Of a stretch of DNA of 34,656 nucleotides, positions 8,905-20,332 are shown in pieces. Made by a program: the position numbers and the translations under genes. Source of the DNA: Pseudomonadota bacterium. GTDB taxonomy: Bacteria; Myxococcota_A; Polyangia; Fen-1088. Position 1 is the stretch's first letter; each line of letters begins with the position of its first letter. The notes below the pieces were generated by a model. That model saw only the letters and a list, made by a program, of their open reading frames with translations. It searched no databases and was not told the origin of the DNA. The stretch spans positions 1 to 34,656 of the forward strand of contig JAEXQJ010000274.1 in NCBI GenBank assembly GCA_023438785.1, in the 5' to 3' direction.

Positions 8905-9618
8905 ATGCGCAAGCTCACCATCCTGCTTCTTGGCCCCCTGGTCGGGGCCCTGGGTTGTCACGCACCCCAGCGACGGGCGCCTGCCAGCTCGCCCGTGGCC
9001 GCGGTCCCAGTCCCCGCGCCCGCGCCGGCGCCCGCGCCGGAGCCCGGGCCACCCCCGGTTGCCGCCCCGCCGGTGGACGACGGCAGCCCCGTGGACGTCA
9101 GTCTGCGCGTGGAGGCCCGCACGGCCAAAGGCGTGAACACGCTGGCCTCGGGCCAGACCCTGCGCAGCGGAGACGAATTGGCCCTCTACGTCTCGGCGGC
9201 AGAGCCGGCCTACGTGTACGTGGCGCTGGCCTCGGCAGACGGCGAGCGCAACCTGCTCACCGCCGAGCCGCTCAAACCCGAGACCGAGCGCCGCATTCCC
9301 GAGGCGGGCAAATGGTTCCGCCTGGACAAGGAGACGGGCCACGAGGACATCTTCCTGTACGCCTCGCGCCGTGAGGTGCCCAAGGCCGACGTGCTGGCCC
9401 GCCTGGCCGCCGACGCCGAGAAGGCCAAGTCCGAGCGCCGCAAGGCCCAAGCCGCCACCAAGAAGCCCAAGGAGCCCAAGAAGCCCTCCGGCAATGTGGC
9501 CAAGAGCGACGTGAACGCGTCCGCGGAGACGCGCGGGCTGGAGGTCGTGGACGAGGCCGTCACCGACGTGGACCGCGGCATCACCCGCAAGCACTTCACC
9601 ATCAAGCACGCCAGGTAG
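8905..9618 (+). CDS. DUF4384-type lipoprotein, third gene of the CHAT cassette
   Basis: A 237-residue protein. The ATG at 8905 follows AAAGGAG with good spacing. The signal peptide ends in VGALGC (lipidation Cys18). A Pro/Ala spacer of about 35 residues, rich in PAPAPAP, comes next. The folded domain (about 60-160) reads LRVEARTAKG, LRSGDELALYVSA, AYVYVALASADGE and NLLTAE, which resembles DUF4384, a beta-rich domain often found beside CHAT or caspase-family proteases. In related proteins the fold reports on stress or carries a GLUG-like surface; the function is not established. The C-terminus (about 180-237) is Lys/Ala-rich and probably disordered (KKPKEPKKPSG), ending in a charged tail. It starts 23 bases after the CHAT gene, so it is co-transcribed. 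As the only small exported partner of the protease it is the obvious candidate substrate or regulator, but that is inference. Confidence 0.85.
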   Translation: MRKLTILLLGPLVGALGCHAPQRRAPASSPVAAVPVPAPAPAPAPEPGPPPVAAPPVDDGSPVDVSLRVEARTAKGVNTLASGQTLRSGDELALYVSAAEPAYVYVALASADGERNLLTAEPLKPETERRIPEAGKWFRLDKETGHEDIFLYASRREVPKADVLARLAADAEKAKSERRKAQAATKKPKEPKKPSGNVAKSDVNASAETRGLEVVDEAVTDVDRGITRKHFTIKHAR

Positions 9619-9840
9619 AGGAGGCTCGCGGCGCTCGCCGGCCCACGTTCGGAGTGGGTTCGGTCCAGGTGTTCAAGCGACGACGCCGCGGCCCGGCCAC
9701 GCCGCCAAACAGCGATGGCAGACTCTCGCCGCGGGCGGCGAGCTCTACAGCTCGCCGCTCGCGCACACCAGCCGCTCCCTCTGCTGGCAGCGTCATCGCG
9801 ATCACAGACAACGGCGTCGGAGACAAGGCATAGTCGCCCC

Positions 9841-12174
9841 ATGGCCCCCCAAGACGCCCCGACCCGGTGGGAGCGGATTCGTGCGTTCGTTTTGCTCGCC
9901 TTGGCCCTGGCGGCCGTGGGGCTGAGCCTGGCTTTTCTGCACGGGCGCCAGCCCTTGCAGGATTGGCTGTTCTGGCGTTTTGCCGCTGTCTACGGCCTGA
10001 CCTTGTATTTCGGCCTGGGCTGCTGGTCCGTCGGGCACCTGGTCGTGGGTTGGCTGGTCAAAGGCGATCCGCTCGCCTGCCGCGAGCGCTTGCTCGTGGA
10101 TTTCGCCGCGGGCGTTTGGGTGTTCGCCGTGGCCACCGTGGCCGTCGGCCTGTTGCATGGGCTGGGCGCCATCTATTTCTGGGCCCTGCCGGGATGCCTC
10201 ATGGCGCTGGGGGCATGGCCTGCCGTGCGCGACGCGCGCCGGATGGCGCGACGGCCTCGCGCACCAAGCGGATCGCCCGCCCAGCCCTCGCCCTGGCTGC
10301 CGTTCATCGTGGGCTTCGGCGCCATCGCCCTCCTCCTCGTGTATCTGCCGCTGCTCACCACGCAAAACGTGGCCTTCGACTCGCGCTGGTACCACCTGGG
10401 CATGGCCGAGCACTTCGCCACCTCGGGGCGCATCGCCATGTTCCCCGAGGGCTGGTTCGTCGGCACCTATCCCCACCTCTCCTCGTGGCTGTACACCTGG
10501 GCCCTGTCCCTGCCCGGTTCCGATCTGCATCTGCGCATCGAGCTGGCGGCGCACCAGGAATTCCTGCTCTTCCTGGTGACCTTGGCAGGCGTGCCGCTGC
10601 TGGTGCAGAGACTGCTGCACGGCCGGCGCGTGCGGGGGACTTGGGTTTGCGTCTTTCTGTTCCCGGGCATCTTCCTATACGACTCCAACTTGAACGTGGC
10701 CGCAGACCACGTCCTGGCCTTCTGGGCCGTGCCCATGGCGCTGGCCACGCTTCGCCTGGTGCGCGCCTTCTCGCCCCGGCGCGCCCTGCTGCTCGCCCTG
10801 CTGGCGGCGGGTGCGGCCATGACCAAGGCGCAGGCCACCTACCTGCTGGCCGGCGCCGCGCTGGTCGTGCTGAGCGCATCCGTGGTGCACGTGCTCCGCG
10901 GACGCACGCCCGTGGGTCGTCTGCTGTGGGTCCTCATCGGTCCCGGGCTAGGTGGCTTTTTGCTCTTCAGCTCGGCGCACTGGCTGACCAACCTGGTCTG
11001 GTACCACAACCCCGTCTATCCCTTCCTGAGCCACGTCTTCCCGTCGCAGCCGTGGCGCGAGGGCCTGGCCGGCGTATCGCACGATTCGGGCTGGATGCCC
11101 GAGGGCACGCTGGCCCAACGCCTGCTGGAGACGGCGCGGGCGCCGTTCACGTTCGCCTACCAGCCGCACGACTGGAATACCTTCCACCGCGACGTCCCCG
11201 TGTTCGGCTTCCTCTTCACGCTGAGCCTGGCGTTGTTGCCCTTTCTGCGTCGCACGCGCCGGGTGTGGGTCTTGGCGGGCGCTTGTCTGCTGGGCTTGGT
11301 CGTCTGGTACTGGACCTTCCACCAGGACCGCTACCTGCAGGCCCTGCTGCCCTGGATGGCGGCCGTGGTCGCCGCGATCTTCGCCCTGGCCTGGCGCACG
11401 GGACTCCCGGCCCGGCTGGGCGTGGCGTCGCTCGTGGCCTTTCAGCTCATCAGCGCGGGTGACGTGCCCTTCCTGGCCACACACGCCATGGTGGGCGACT
11501 CACCCCTGCGGGCGGCCGTGCACGTGCTGTCGTCCACTTTTCGCGGCGATCCCCGTTCGGCGCGCGACGGCCATTCGGATCTGCTCAACGTTTCGGCGGC
11601 CCTGGCCCGGGACAGCAAGGTCCTCCTGCACCTGGAATACATTCGCCTGGGACTGGGCCACCCGGCGGTCGTGGACAATCCGCGCTGGGTGGGCGCGCCC
11701 GTGCTGGGCACGTTCAAGGGTCCCGCCTCCGCGTGGCAACACCTGCGCCACATGGGCGTGACCCACGTCCTCTTCCGATCCGCCGTGTGCACCTTCGAAG
11801 ACATGGACCTGCAGAGCGAGTTGGCCACGCATCTGCTGACCATCCGGGCCAGCGACAACATCCAGTACTTCGGTAGCTGGGTTCTCAGCACCCTGACCAC
11901 CACGCGCCCCGCCCAGGAGGAGTTCGGCCCCGTGGTCTACCTGGGCTGCGGGACGCGAGGCCGCGTGCCCTGGCACGAGGTGAACGCGACCCACGACAAG
12001 GACCGCGCTGCCTCACCGTCCGCCGACCTGCCCGCCGTGACGCCCGCCCTGTTCGAGGGCGTGAATGCGGCGGTGGTCGACGATCGCTGTTCCACCGAGC
12101 TGCCTCCCGGCCAATTCGACGATTGGGTGCGCGCCACACACTGGAAGCAAGCCACCCTGTGGATTCGGCGCTAG
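9841..12174 (+). CDS. GT-C-like polytopic membrane glycosyltransferase
   Basis: A 777-residue membrane protein with about eleven hydrophobic helices in the first 570 residues and a soluble C-terminal domain. The first extracytoplasmic loop contains the acidic motif DSRWYHLGMAEHF (Asp180) followed by YPHLSSWLYTWAL. That arrangement is typical of GT-C enzymes (PMT/ArnT-like and related uncharacterised families), which use polyprenyl-phosphate sugars in the periplasm. The acceptor and donor cannot be told. Start: ATG 9841, just before an amphipathic segment and the first helix. The in-frame upstream stretch from 9715 is Arg/Ser-rich and unlikely to be translated. It stands 222 bases after the CHAT cassette, so its inclusion in that operon is doubtful. 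Confidence 0.8.
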   Translation: MAPQDAPTRWERIRAFVLLALALAAVGLSLAFLHGRQPLQDWLFWRFAAVYGLTLYFGLGCWSVGHLVVGWLVKGDPLACRERLLVDFAAGVWVFAVATVAVGLLHGLGAIYFWALPGCLMALGAWPAVRDARRMARRPRAPSGSPAQPSPWLPFIVGFGAIALLLVYLPLLTTQNVAFDSRWYHLGMAEHFATSGRIAMFPEGWFVGTYPHLSSWLYTWALSLPGSDLHLRIELAAHQEFLLFLVTLAGVPLLVQRLLHGRRVRGTWVCVFLFPGIFLYDSNLNVAADHVLAFWAVPMALATLRLVRAFSPRRALLLALLAAGAAMTKAQATYLLAGAALVVLSASVVHVLRGRTPVGRLLWVLIGPGLGGFLLFSSAHWLTNLVWYHNPVYPFLSHVFPSQPWREGLAGVSHDSGWMPEGTLAQRLLETARAPFTFAYQPHDWNTFHRDVPVFGFLFTLSLALLPFLRRTRRVWVLAGACLLGLVVWYWTFHQDRYLQALLPWMAAVVAAIFALAWRTGLPARLGVASLVAFQLISAGDVPFLATHAMVGDSPLRAAVHVLSSTFRGDPRSARDGHSDLLNVSAALARDSKVLLHLEYIRLGLGHPAVVDNPRWVGAPVLGTFKGPASAWQHLRHMGVTHVLFRSAVCTFEDMDLQSELATHLLTIRASDNIQYFGSWVLSTLTTTRPAQEEFGPVVYLGCGTRGRVPWHEVNATHDKDRAASPSADLPAVTPALFEGVNAAVVDDRCSTELPPGQFDDWVRATHWKQATLWIRR

Positions 12175-12399
12175 CCCGTGAGGGGCGAGGGAAGGCGAAT
12201 CCCCCCAATGCTCGGATGTCTCCTTGTGTTGAAGAAATGACACTCCCGTGAAGACGGCGGGGGAAAGCCCACACTCCGGGCCGTGGTGGCCCTCACATGC
12301 GGCTCGGCTCCGCGGTGGATCGCCGCCCTCCTCGCCTCGCCCGCCGCTGGCCCCGTACTTGCAGTTGGCCGGCGCATCCCCAACAACCGGAGAGACTCG

Positions 12400-13380
12400 A
12401 TGAAATTGGCACTTGTCCTGGCGGTCGGATTCTTGGTGACAACTGTTGGCGCGGCGGCCTCGGCCGAGACAGTGGCCATCTTGCCCGTGTCGGGCATCAA
12501 CATACACCCGTCCTATTGTCAGGTCGCACAGGAGCTGCTCAAGGACCACCTGGCCACCGCGGGCAAGCACAACGCGGTCGTGGTTTCCGGTCCCACGAAT
12601 GCGCATGAGCCCAGCCCAGCCGAGGCCGTGCAGGCCGCGCGGGGCGTGGGGGCGGACCTCGCGCTCCTGGCTCACCTCACACACCTGCAGTCCACCTTCC
12701 GCATGCGCGTGACCGTCTACCGCGTGGCCACCGGCGAGACGGTCTACACCGACGCCTTGGGCGCCAGCGGCGGCCCCGATCAGTTGGATCCGGTCATACG
12801 ACGGCTCATGCAGGCCTTCGCCCGAGGCGAGCGCGCGAGCGACAACGCGGAGATCGACAACGTCACCGCGAGTGAGGCCGAACCCTATCTGAAGCAAACC
12901 GCCACGCGGACCGTCGGTCTGCGCGTCGGCGGCATCATGCCTTTCAACCGTCCGGCCGGCGACGTCGGCGTGGGGGCGAGCCTCGGCCTCTTCTGGTTGT
13001 ACGACGCGCGTGATTACATGGCCGAGGCCTTCGTCGAGATCACCCCCAACGAACACACCCGCGAAGACAGCGTCAACGCGTTCGCAATCGGCATCGGCCT
13101 ATACCGACCTTTCTCGCGCAAGAACTTCACGCCCTACGCGGGCGGCGGGGCGGCCTACTCCTACAGTCAGTTCGGCGGTCTGGGCTCCGGCGGCCTGCGT
13201 CTGCACGGCGCCTTCGGCCTGCTGTTCGGTCGCCTGTCCACCGTGCAGATTCGCGGCGAGCTCGGCTACTTCGTCAACGCCTACCGAGAGTCCTCCGATC
13301 CCGCGTATGCCGACCACAACGAGGCCGAACGCAGGACCATGTCGCACGGCCCCATGTTCAACGTGGGAATCGGTTTCTAG
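12400..13380 (+). CDS. Exported outer-membrane beta-barrel protein with N-terminal CsgG/TolB-like domain
   Basis: A 326-residue protein. The ATG at 12400 follows CCGGAGAG and opens a clean signal peptide ending near AASA-ET (residue about 22). Residues about 23-150 start with ETVAILPVSG and alternate short strands and helices, as in the nucleotide-like domains that detect total expression products in CsgG or FlgO-type proteins (ELLKDHLATAGKHNAVVVSG). That comparison is tentative. Residues about 165-326 have the alternating pattern of a small eight-to-ten-strand barrel (VGLRVGGIMPF, VGVGASLGLFW, IRGELGYFV). The last residue is Phe (FNVGIGF), the terminal signature recognised by the BAM complex. 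The next gene begins 8 bases downstream. No specific function can be assigned. Confidence 0.8.
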   Translation: MKLALVLAVGFLVTTVGAAASAETVAILPVSGINIHPSYCQVAQELLKDHLATAGKHNAVVVSGPTNAHEPSPAEAVQAARGVGADLALLAHLTHLQSTFRMRVTVYRVATGETVYTDALGASGGPDQLDPVIRRLMQAFARGERASDNAEIDNVTASEAEPYLKQTATRTVGLRVGGIMPFNRPAGDVGVGASLGLFWLYDARDYMAEAFVEITPNEHTREDSVNAFAIGIGLYRPFSRKNFTPYAGGGAAYSYSQFGGLGSGGLRLHGAFGLLFGRLSTVQIRGELGYFVNAYRESSDPAYADHNEAERRTMSHGPMFNVGIGF

Positions 13381-13388
13381 GTGACCCC

Positions 13389-13901
13389 ATGCCTCGCGTG
13401 CAGCCGCTTTCTTCCCTGGTCGCCGTGCTGGCCGTGCTGCTCACGGCCGGCTGCGGGACCACGCAAATCGTCGCCAACGATCCGCAGGCGCGCATCTGGG
13501 TGGACGGCGAATTCGTCGGACGTGGCCACGGTGAGGTCCGCAAGGTGGGCTTTCCGGGCAGCGCGCACGTCTTGGCCAAGACGGACGACGGCCGCATCGT
13601 GAATCAGTCCATGAAGCGTTCCTTCGGTTGGACCGCCGGTTTGCTCGGCTTTTTGACCTATGGCGTGTGCTTCATCGCCTGTTGGGAATACCCCAACGCG
13701 CTCTACGTCGACTTGCCCGCGCGCCCCGCGATGGGGCCGGGCTTTGGTGGCCCCGAGCCCGGGTCCGCCCCGGATCCCTGGCTCGTCCCCGCCCCTGGCT
13801 GGCGCGATCCAGCCCCAAGCCTCCCCGCACCCGCCGCCGCCCCGAGCCCACCCGGCCCCACCACCAAGGCAGGAAGAAAGCCAAGCCGACCCTCCGCCTA
13901 A
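13389..13901 (+). CDS. PEGA-like small lipoprotein
   Basis: A 170-residue lipoprotein. The signal peptide ends in LTAGC (Cys22). The following stretch, ARIWVDGEFVGRGHGEV, matches the PEGA-type beta repeat commonly seen in surface proteins. A hydrophobic segment, AGLLGFLTYGVCFIACWEY, near residues 80-100 could be a membrane span. The tail from residue 112 on is Pro-rich. It starts 8 bases after the barrel gene, so the two are probably co-expressed. The Pro-rich tail continues sensibly in another frame, which may mark a frameshift (see findings), so the true C-terminus may differ from the stop at 13899-13901. Confidence 0.75.
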   Translation: MPRVQPLSSLVAVLAVLLTAGCGTTQIVANDPQARIWVDGEFVGRGHGEVRKVGFPGSAHVLAKTDDGRIVNQSMKRSFGWTAGLLGFLTYGVCFIACWEYPNALYVDLPARPAMGPGFGGPEPGSAPDPWLVPAPGWRDPAPSLPAPAAAPSPPGPTTKAGRKPSRPSA

Positions 13902-14109
13902 GCGCGAACCTGAGAAGGGACAGCCGCTCCCCCGTACTCTTGCTCGTTCCGCGCTGGCCAGTGGAGAGACACACTCCACCTCCTGCCTGCCATTCGAGCT
14001 CCGTGGCCATCGCCTCGACCGCATCGGTGCCTGGTCCACGCTGCGCGTTGACCTCGGATAGGCCGGGCTCGGTCAGCGTATTTGCCACCTTGGCAGCCCC
14101 AGGCCGTGC
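13902..14109. other. Intergenic stretch between convergent genes
   Basis: About 208 bases with no convincing complete gene or terminator. A minus-strand reading from about 14088 (beginning VANTLTEPGLSEV) looks protein-like for some 65 residues and then enters the antisense of the upstream lipoprotein. It may be a gene remnant. A plus-strand Pro/Glu/Lys-rich reading also crosses the left part. Confidence 0.4.
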
Positions 14110-14625
14110 TCACCGCGGGGGCAGGCAGAACGTGATCGCCAATTCCGAGTAGATCTCGACGTGTCGAGTGAAGACCGGCAGGGTTGGGTTGTGGGCGGCG
14201 TTCCACGCATCCAGGATGTCCTGCTTGGTCCACAGCGCCGTCGGGACTCCCATCCCTTTGTGCGCCGGCCCAGGCCGACCGTCGGGAAAGATCCAGAGCC
14301 AAGCTAGACGCCGCCCGTCGACGGTGCGGCGCCCTTGGTCCACGCAGAAGTGCGACGTCTTGTCCTTCTTGAATGGAGGGCAGTAGGTTCCGAACCTGGC
14401 GTGAGCGCTCATCGAATCCTCGAACTCATCCATCGACACCAGGGTCATGTTGGCTTCGAATCCCAAGATCCCCCGGACCTCCTCAGGATGGGTGAAGGCC
14501 CGAGGCCAGGTGCAGTCACGCGGGTGCGTGGCACGCACGTCGTTGGTCATCGCAAATCGCGTGTAGGGGTAGTCGATGTTGCACAAGGGACTGTGGACTC
14601 CCCCCATCCTTCTGGAACAAACCAT
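14110..14625 (-). CDS. Hypothetical protein
   Basis: A 171-residue protein I do not recognise. The ATG at 14625 has a strong ribosome site (GGGGAGG, 7 bases upstream), which supports this start over the internal Met residues. The sequence has no signal peptide or membrane helix. It is moderately Trp/Pro/His-rich (PRDCTWPRAFTHPEE, RRLAWLWIFPDG, TALWTKQDILDAWNA) and has several Cys residues without a clear metal motif. Its codons are less GC-rich at third positions than those of dnaE next to it, so it could be acquired. It is read in the same direction as dnaE and begins 93 bases after the dnaE stop. Confidence 0.6.
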   Translation of the reverse strand: MVCSRRMGGVHSPLCNIDYPYTRFAMTNDVRATHPRDCTWPRAFTHPEEVRGILGFEANMTLVSMDEFEDSMSAHARFGTYCPPFKKDKTSHFCVDQGRRTVDGRRLAWLWIFPDGRPGPAHKGMGVPTALWTKQDILDAWNAAHNPTLPVFTRHVEIYSELAITFCLPPR

Positions 14626-14718
14626 CGCTGCGCCTCCCCCGCGTCTGAGCGGAGCTGACAGCCTATCCCAGCCACGCCTGATGGGCTATGCCCCATTCGC
14701 CACAGACCCGACCGCAGC

Positions 14719-18312
<3,594 letters not shown>

Positions 18313-18443
18313 CTCGCGGGTTGTCTACCCACGCGCAGCACGAATATCAACGCGCGCGGCGCAGTGAACTGGGTCACCACAATCACACGTGAGCCCAGGT
18401 GCGGATGCCGAGGCTATGCTACCGTGTTGACCGGGTCCGTCAG

Positions 18444-20288
18444 ATGAGCAGCGCCGAGCGTCGCGTGTTACTGGCTTGTGGGCCCTTGCTGGCCCTGGTG
18501 GCGGGCTGCCTCGACCGCGACCTGCCGCCCCTGCCCGACGCGGGCTGGCCCATCCCGGTGCACCTGGAATCCTCTCCCGATCGGCTTGCCGTCCGGCCGG
18601 GCGGATCGAGCTCCATCCAGTTCCGATTGCGCGACGAAACGGGAGTTGCCGTACCCAGTCACGCCGTGCGCTTCAGCCTGCAGGGCGAGAGCGAGGGCCG
18701 GGGCACGGGTGGCGCCGCGCTCTCCTTCGAGCAGAGCCTGACCGACGAGAACGGCAACACCACGCTCCAGGTCATAGCCGGCCCCGCCACTGCGGCCAGC
18801 ATGCCCTTGCTCTTCACCCTGCATGCGGCGGCACTCGATGTGTCGTTGGATGTGGTGGTCTCGGTCACCGATCGCCCCCAATCCGCGGCGGTCATCGTGC
18901 CCGTGCTCTCGGCCGTGGCCGATCAGGCCATCACCTCGCTGCGCGTCGACTTCTACGACTCGAGCTCGTGCAGCGGCCTCTCGCTGCACGACCCGCCCAA
19001 GCCACAACGCTCCTCGCCCGTGCTCTCGCCTGGGCAAACACTGACCGTGTACAGCATCGCCACCGATGGCAGTCACGCCGTCTTGGTGCAGGGCGAGACC
19101 CTCGACGGCACGGTGGTGGCGGCCCGCTGCGTGGATCTGTTGGGCGCGGACCTGCTGGGCACGGGCACCATGCGCGTCCCCGTGCGGCTGCAGCCTCTTT
19201 ACCCCGATCCGGTGGGCAGCTACGAGGTCGACTCCACCTTCGAGTTCGGCAACCTGCACGGCCTGGCCCAGCTCCGTTCCGCCTGGCAGACGCTCTCCAC
19301 ATGCGGGGCCCTGGATCCGGCTCGCCTGTGGCTGGACTGCACCTTTGCCGCGCTGGCCTCCAGCCCGGCCGCGCCCACGAACTGCGATCCGCCGGCCGCG
19401 CTGGCCGATCCGTTGGGCCAGGCGCTGCTCAGCCGGCGCGGCGTCGCCACCAGTGCGACTTGCCGGGGCCCCCAGGACAGCGCGGGCCGGCCCAGCCTGG
19501 AGGCCACGGTGGACGCCCTCTTCCCCTCGCCACGGCCGCGCCTACTGAGCGAATTGGCGGCCTTGCCCGACGAGGCGGTCGCCCTGGTCGACGGCCTCAA
19601 GATCAAGTCCACCCTCGACGTCAAACCGGCCGCCCAGGGCGACGGCTTTACGGCCACGCACACCTTGGAATCCCTACAGTTGTTCCAGGGCTCGATCCAC
19701 ATGCCGGCCATTTCCGTGGTCGAGTTGGCCGCCCCCAGCGCGCGGGCGGAAGGTATCCAGGCCAGCTACGCCAACGGACAGCTCTACATCCAGACAACCC
19801 ACGGCTTCACGCTGCGCCTGGGCACGGCGGTCCGGCACACCTTCGCTCGGGCCAGCCTGGGGCTGCGGGGTGGCCCCGCGGACGTGTACGCCTTCGCTCA
19901 GCACCTGTTCGATCCGGCGACCTCCACCCAAGGCGGCTCGACCCTGCACGGCTGCGAAGCCCTGGATGCGGTTCTGTGTGATCAGATTAATGCGCTGCGC
20001 GGATGTGTGCTCAGCGCCTGCCAGGCCGGGCTGAAGGCCCTGGGCAAATCTCTGGAATCGAGCTTCTCGGCGTTGGAGGGCGACGGTCTGGATTTTTTCC
20101 TCACGACAGGTTCCTCGGCCCCCATCATCGACCGTGACGGCGACGGTGTCGCGGATGCGCTCGGCAGCACGCTCCTCAACCAACTCTCCATCACGCCATC
20201 GGGACCAGGTTTGTGGTCCGCGGAGCTGCGCAGCCGCTCGGGAACCGACGCGGCCTTCGGATCCTGGACCGCGCAGCGCGTCCCCTGA
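18444..20288 (+). CDS. Large exported lipoprotein with Ig-like domain
   Basis: A 614-residue lipoprotein. ATG 18444 gives a short signal peptide ending in LVAGC (Cys22); the in-frame extension to 18399 adds nothing protein-like. Residues about 45-130 look like a bacterial Ig-like (Big) domain: RLAVRPGGSSSIQFRLRD and LTDENGNTTLQVIAG. Several Cys pairs in the middle suggest disulfides formed outside the cytoplasm. Near the C-terminus, DRDGDGVADALG is a calcium-binding thrombospondin-type loop. The mid-region is not recognised. It is divergent from dnaE and 44 bases ahead of a Ser/Thr kinase gene, which could read its state or simply be co-transcribed. Confidence 0.75.
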   Translation: MSSAERRVLLACGPLLALVAGCLDRDLPPLPDAGWPIPVHLESSPDRLAVRPGGSSSIQFRLRDETGVAVPSHAVRFSLQGESEGRGTGGAALSFEQSLTDENGNTTLQVIAGPATAASMPLLFTLHAAALDVSLDVVVSVTDRPQSAAVIVPVLSAVADQAITSLRVDFYDSSSCSGLSLHDPPKPQRSSPVLSPGQTLTVYSIATDGSHAVLVQGETLDGTVVAARCVDLLGADLLGTGTMRVPVRLQPLYPDPVGSYEVDSTFEFGNLHGLAQLRSAWQTLSTCGALDPARLWLDCTFAALASSPAAPTNCDPPAALADPLGQALLSRRGVATSATCRGPQDSAGRPSLEATVDALFPSPRPRLLSELAALPDEAVALVDGLKIKSTLDVKPAAQGDGFTATHTLESLQLFQGSIHMPAISVVELAAPSARAEGIQASYANGQLYIQTTHGFTLRLGTAVRHTFARASLGLRGGPADVYAFAQHLFDPATSTQGGSTLHGCEALDAVLCDQINALRGCVLSACQAGLKALGKSLESSFSALEGDGLDFFLTTGSSAPIIDRDGDGVADALGSTLLNQLSITPSGPGLWSAELRSRSGTDAAFGSWTAQRVP

Positions 20289-20332
20289 TCCTCCGCTCCG
20301 CCGCGCCGTAGCGGGACGCAGCGGGCGGTGCG

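Noticed and set aside
3352..9618. A CRISPR type III-E or gasdermin defence locus around the CHAT gene
   Set aside because: No Cas7-11, Csx30/31, CRISPR repeats or gasdermin-like pore protein is present in the window.
9715..9840. N-terminal extension of the glycosyltransferase
   Set aside because: Arg/Ser/Ala-rich, not hydrophobic; the protein-like sequence begins at 9841.
13672..14088. Minus-strand gene beginning VANTLTEPGLSEV
   Set aside because: Only the first 65 or so residues look real, and the remainder is antisense to the lipoprotein. Kept only as a possible remnant.
14681..14696. Short hairpin (ATGGG/CCCAT) after dnaE as an intrinsic terminator
   Set aside because: Five-base stem without a T-run on the transcribed side; too weak to call.
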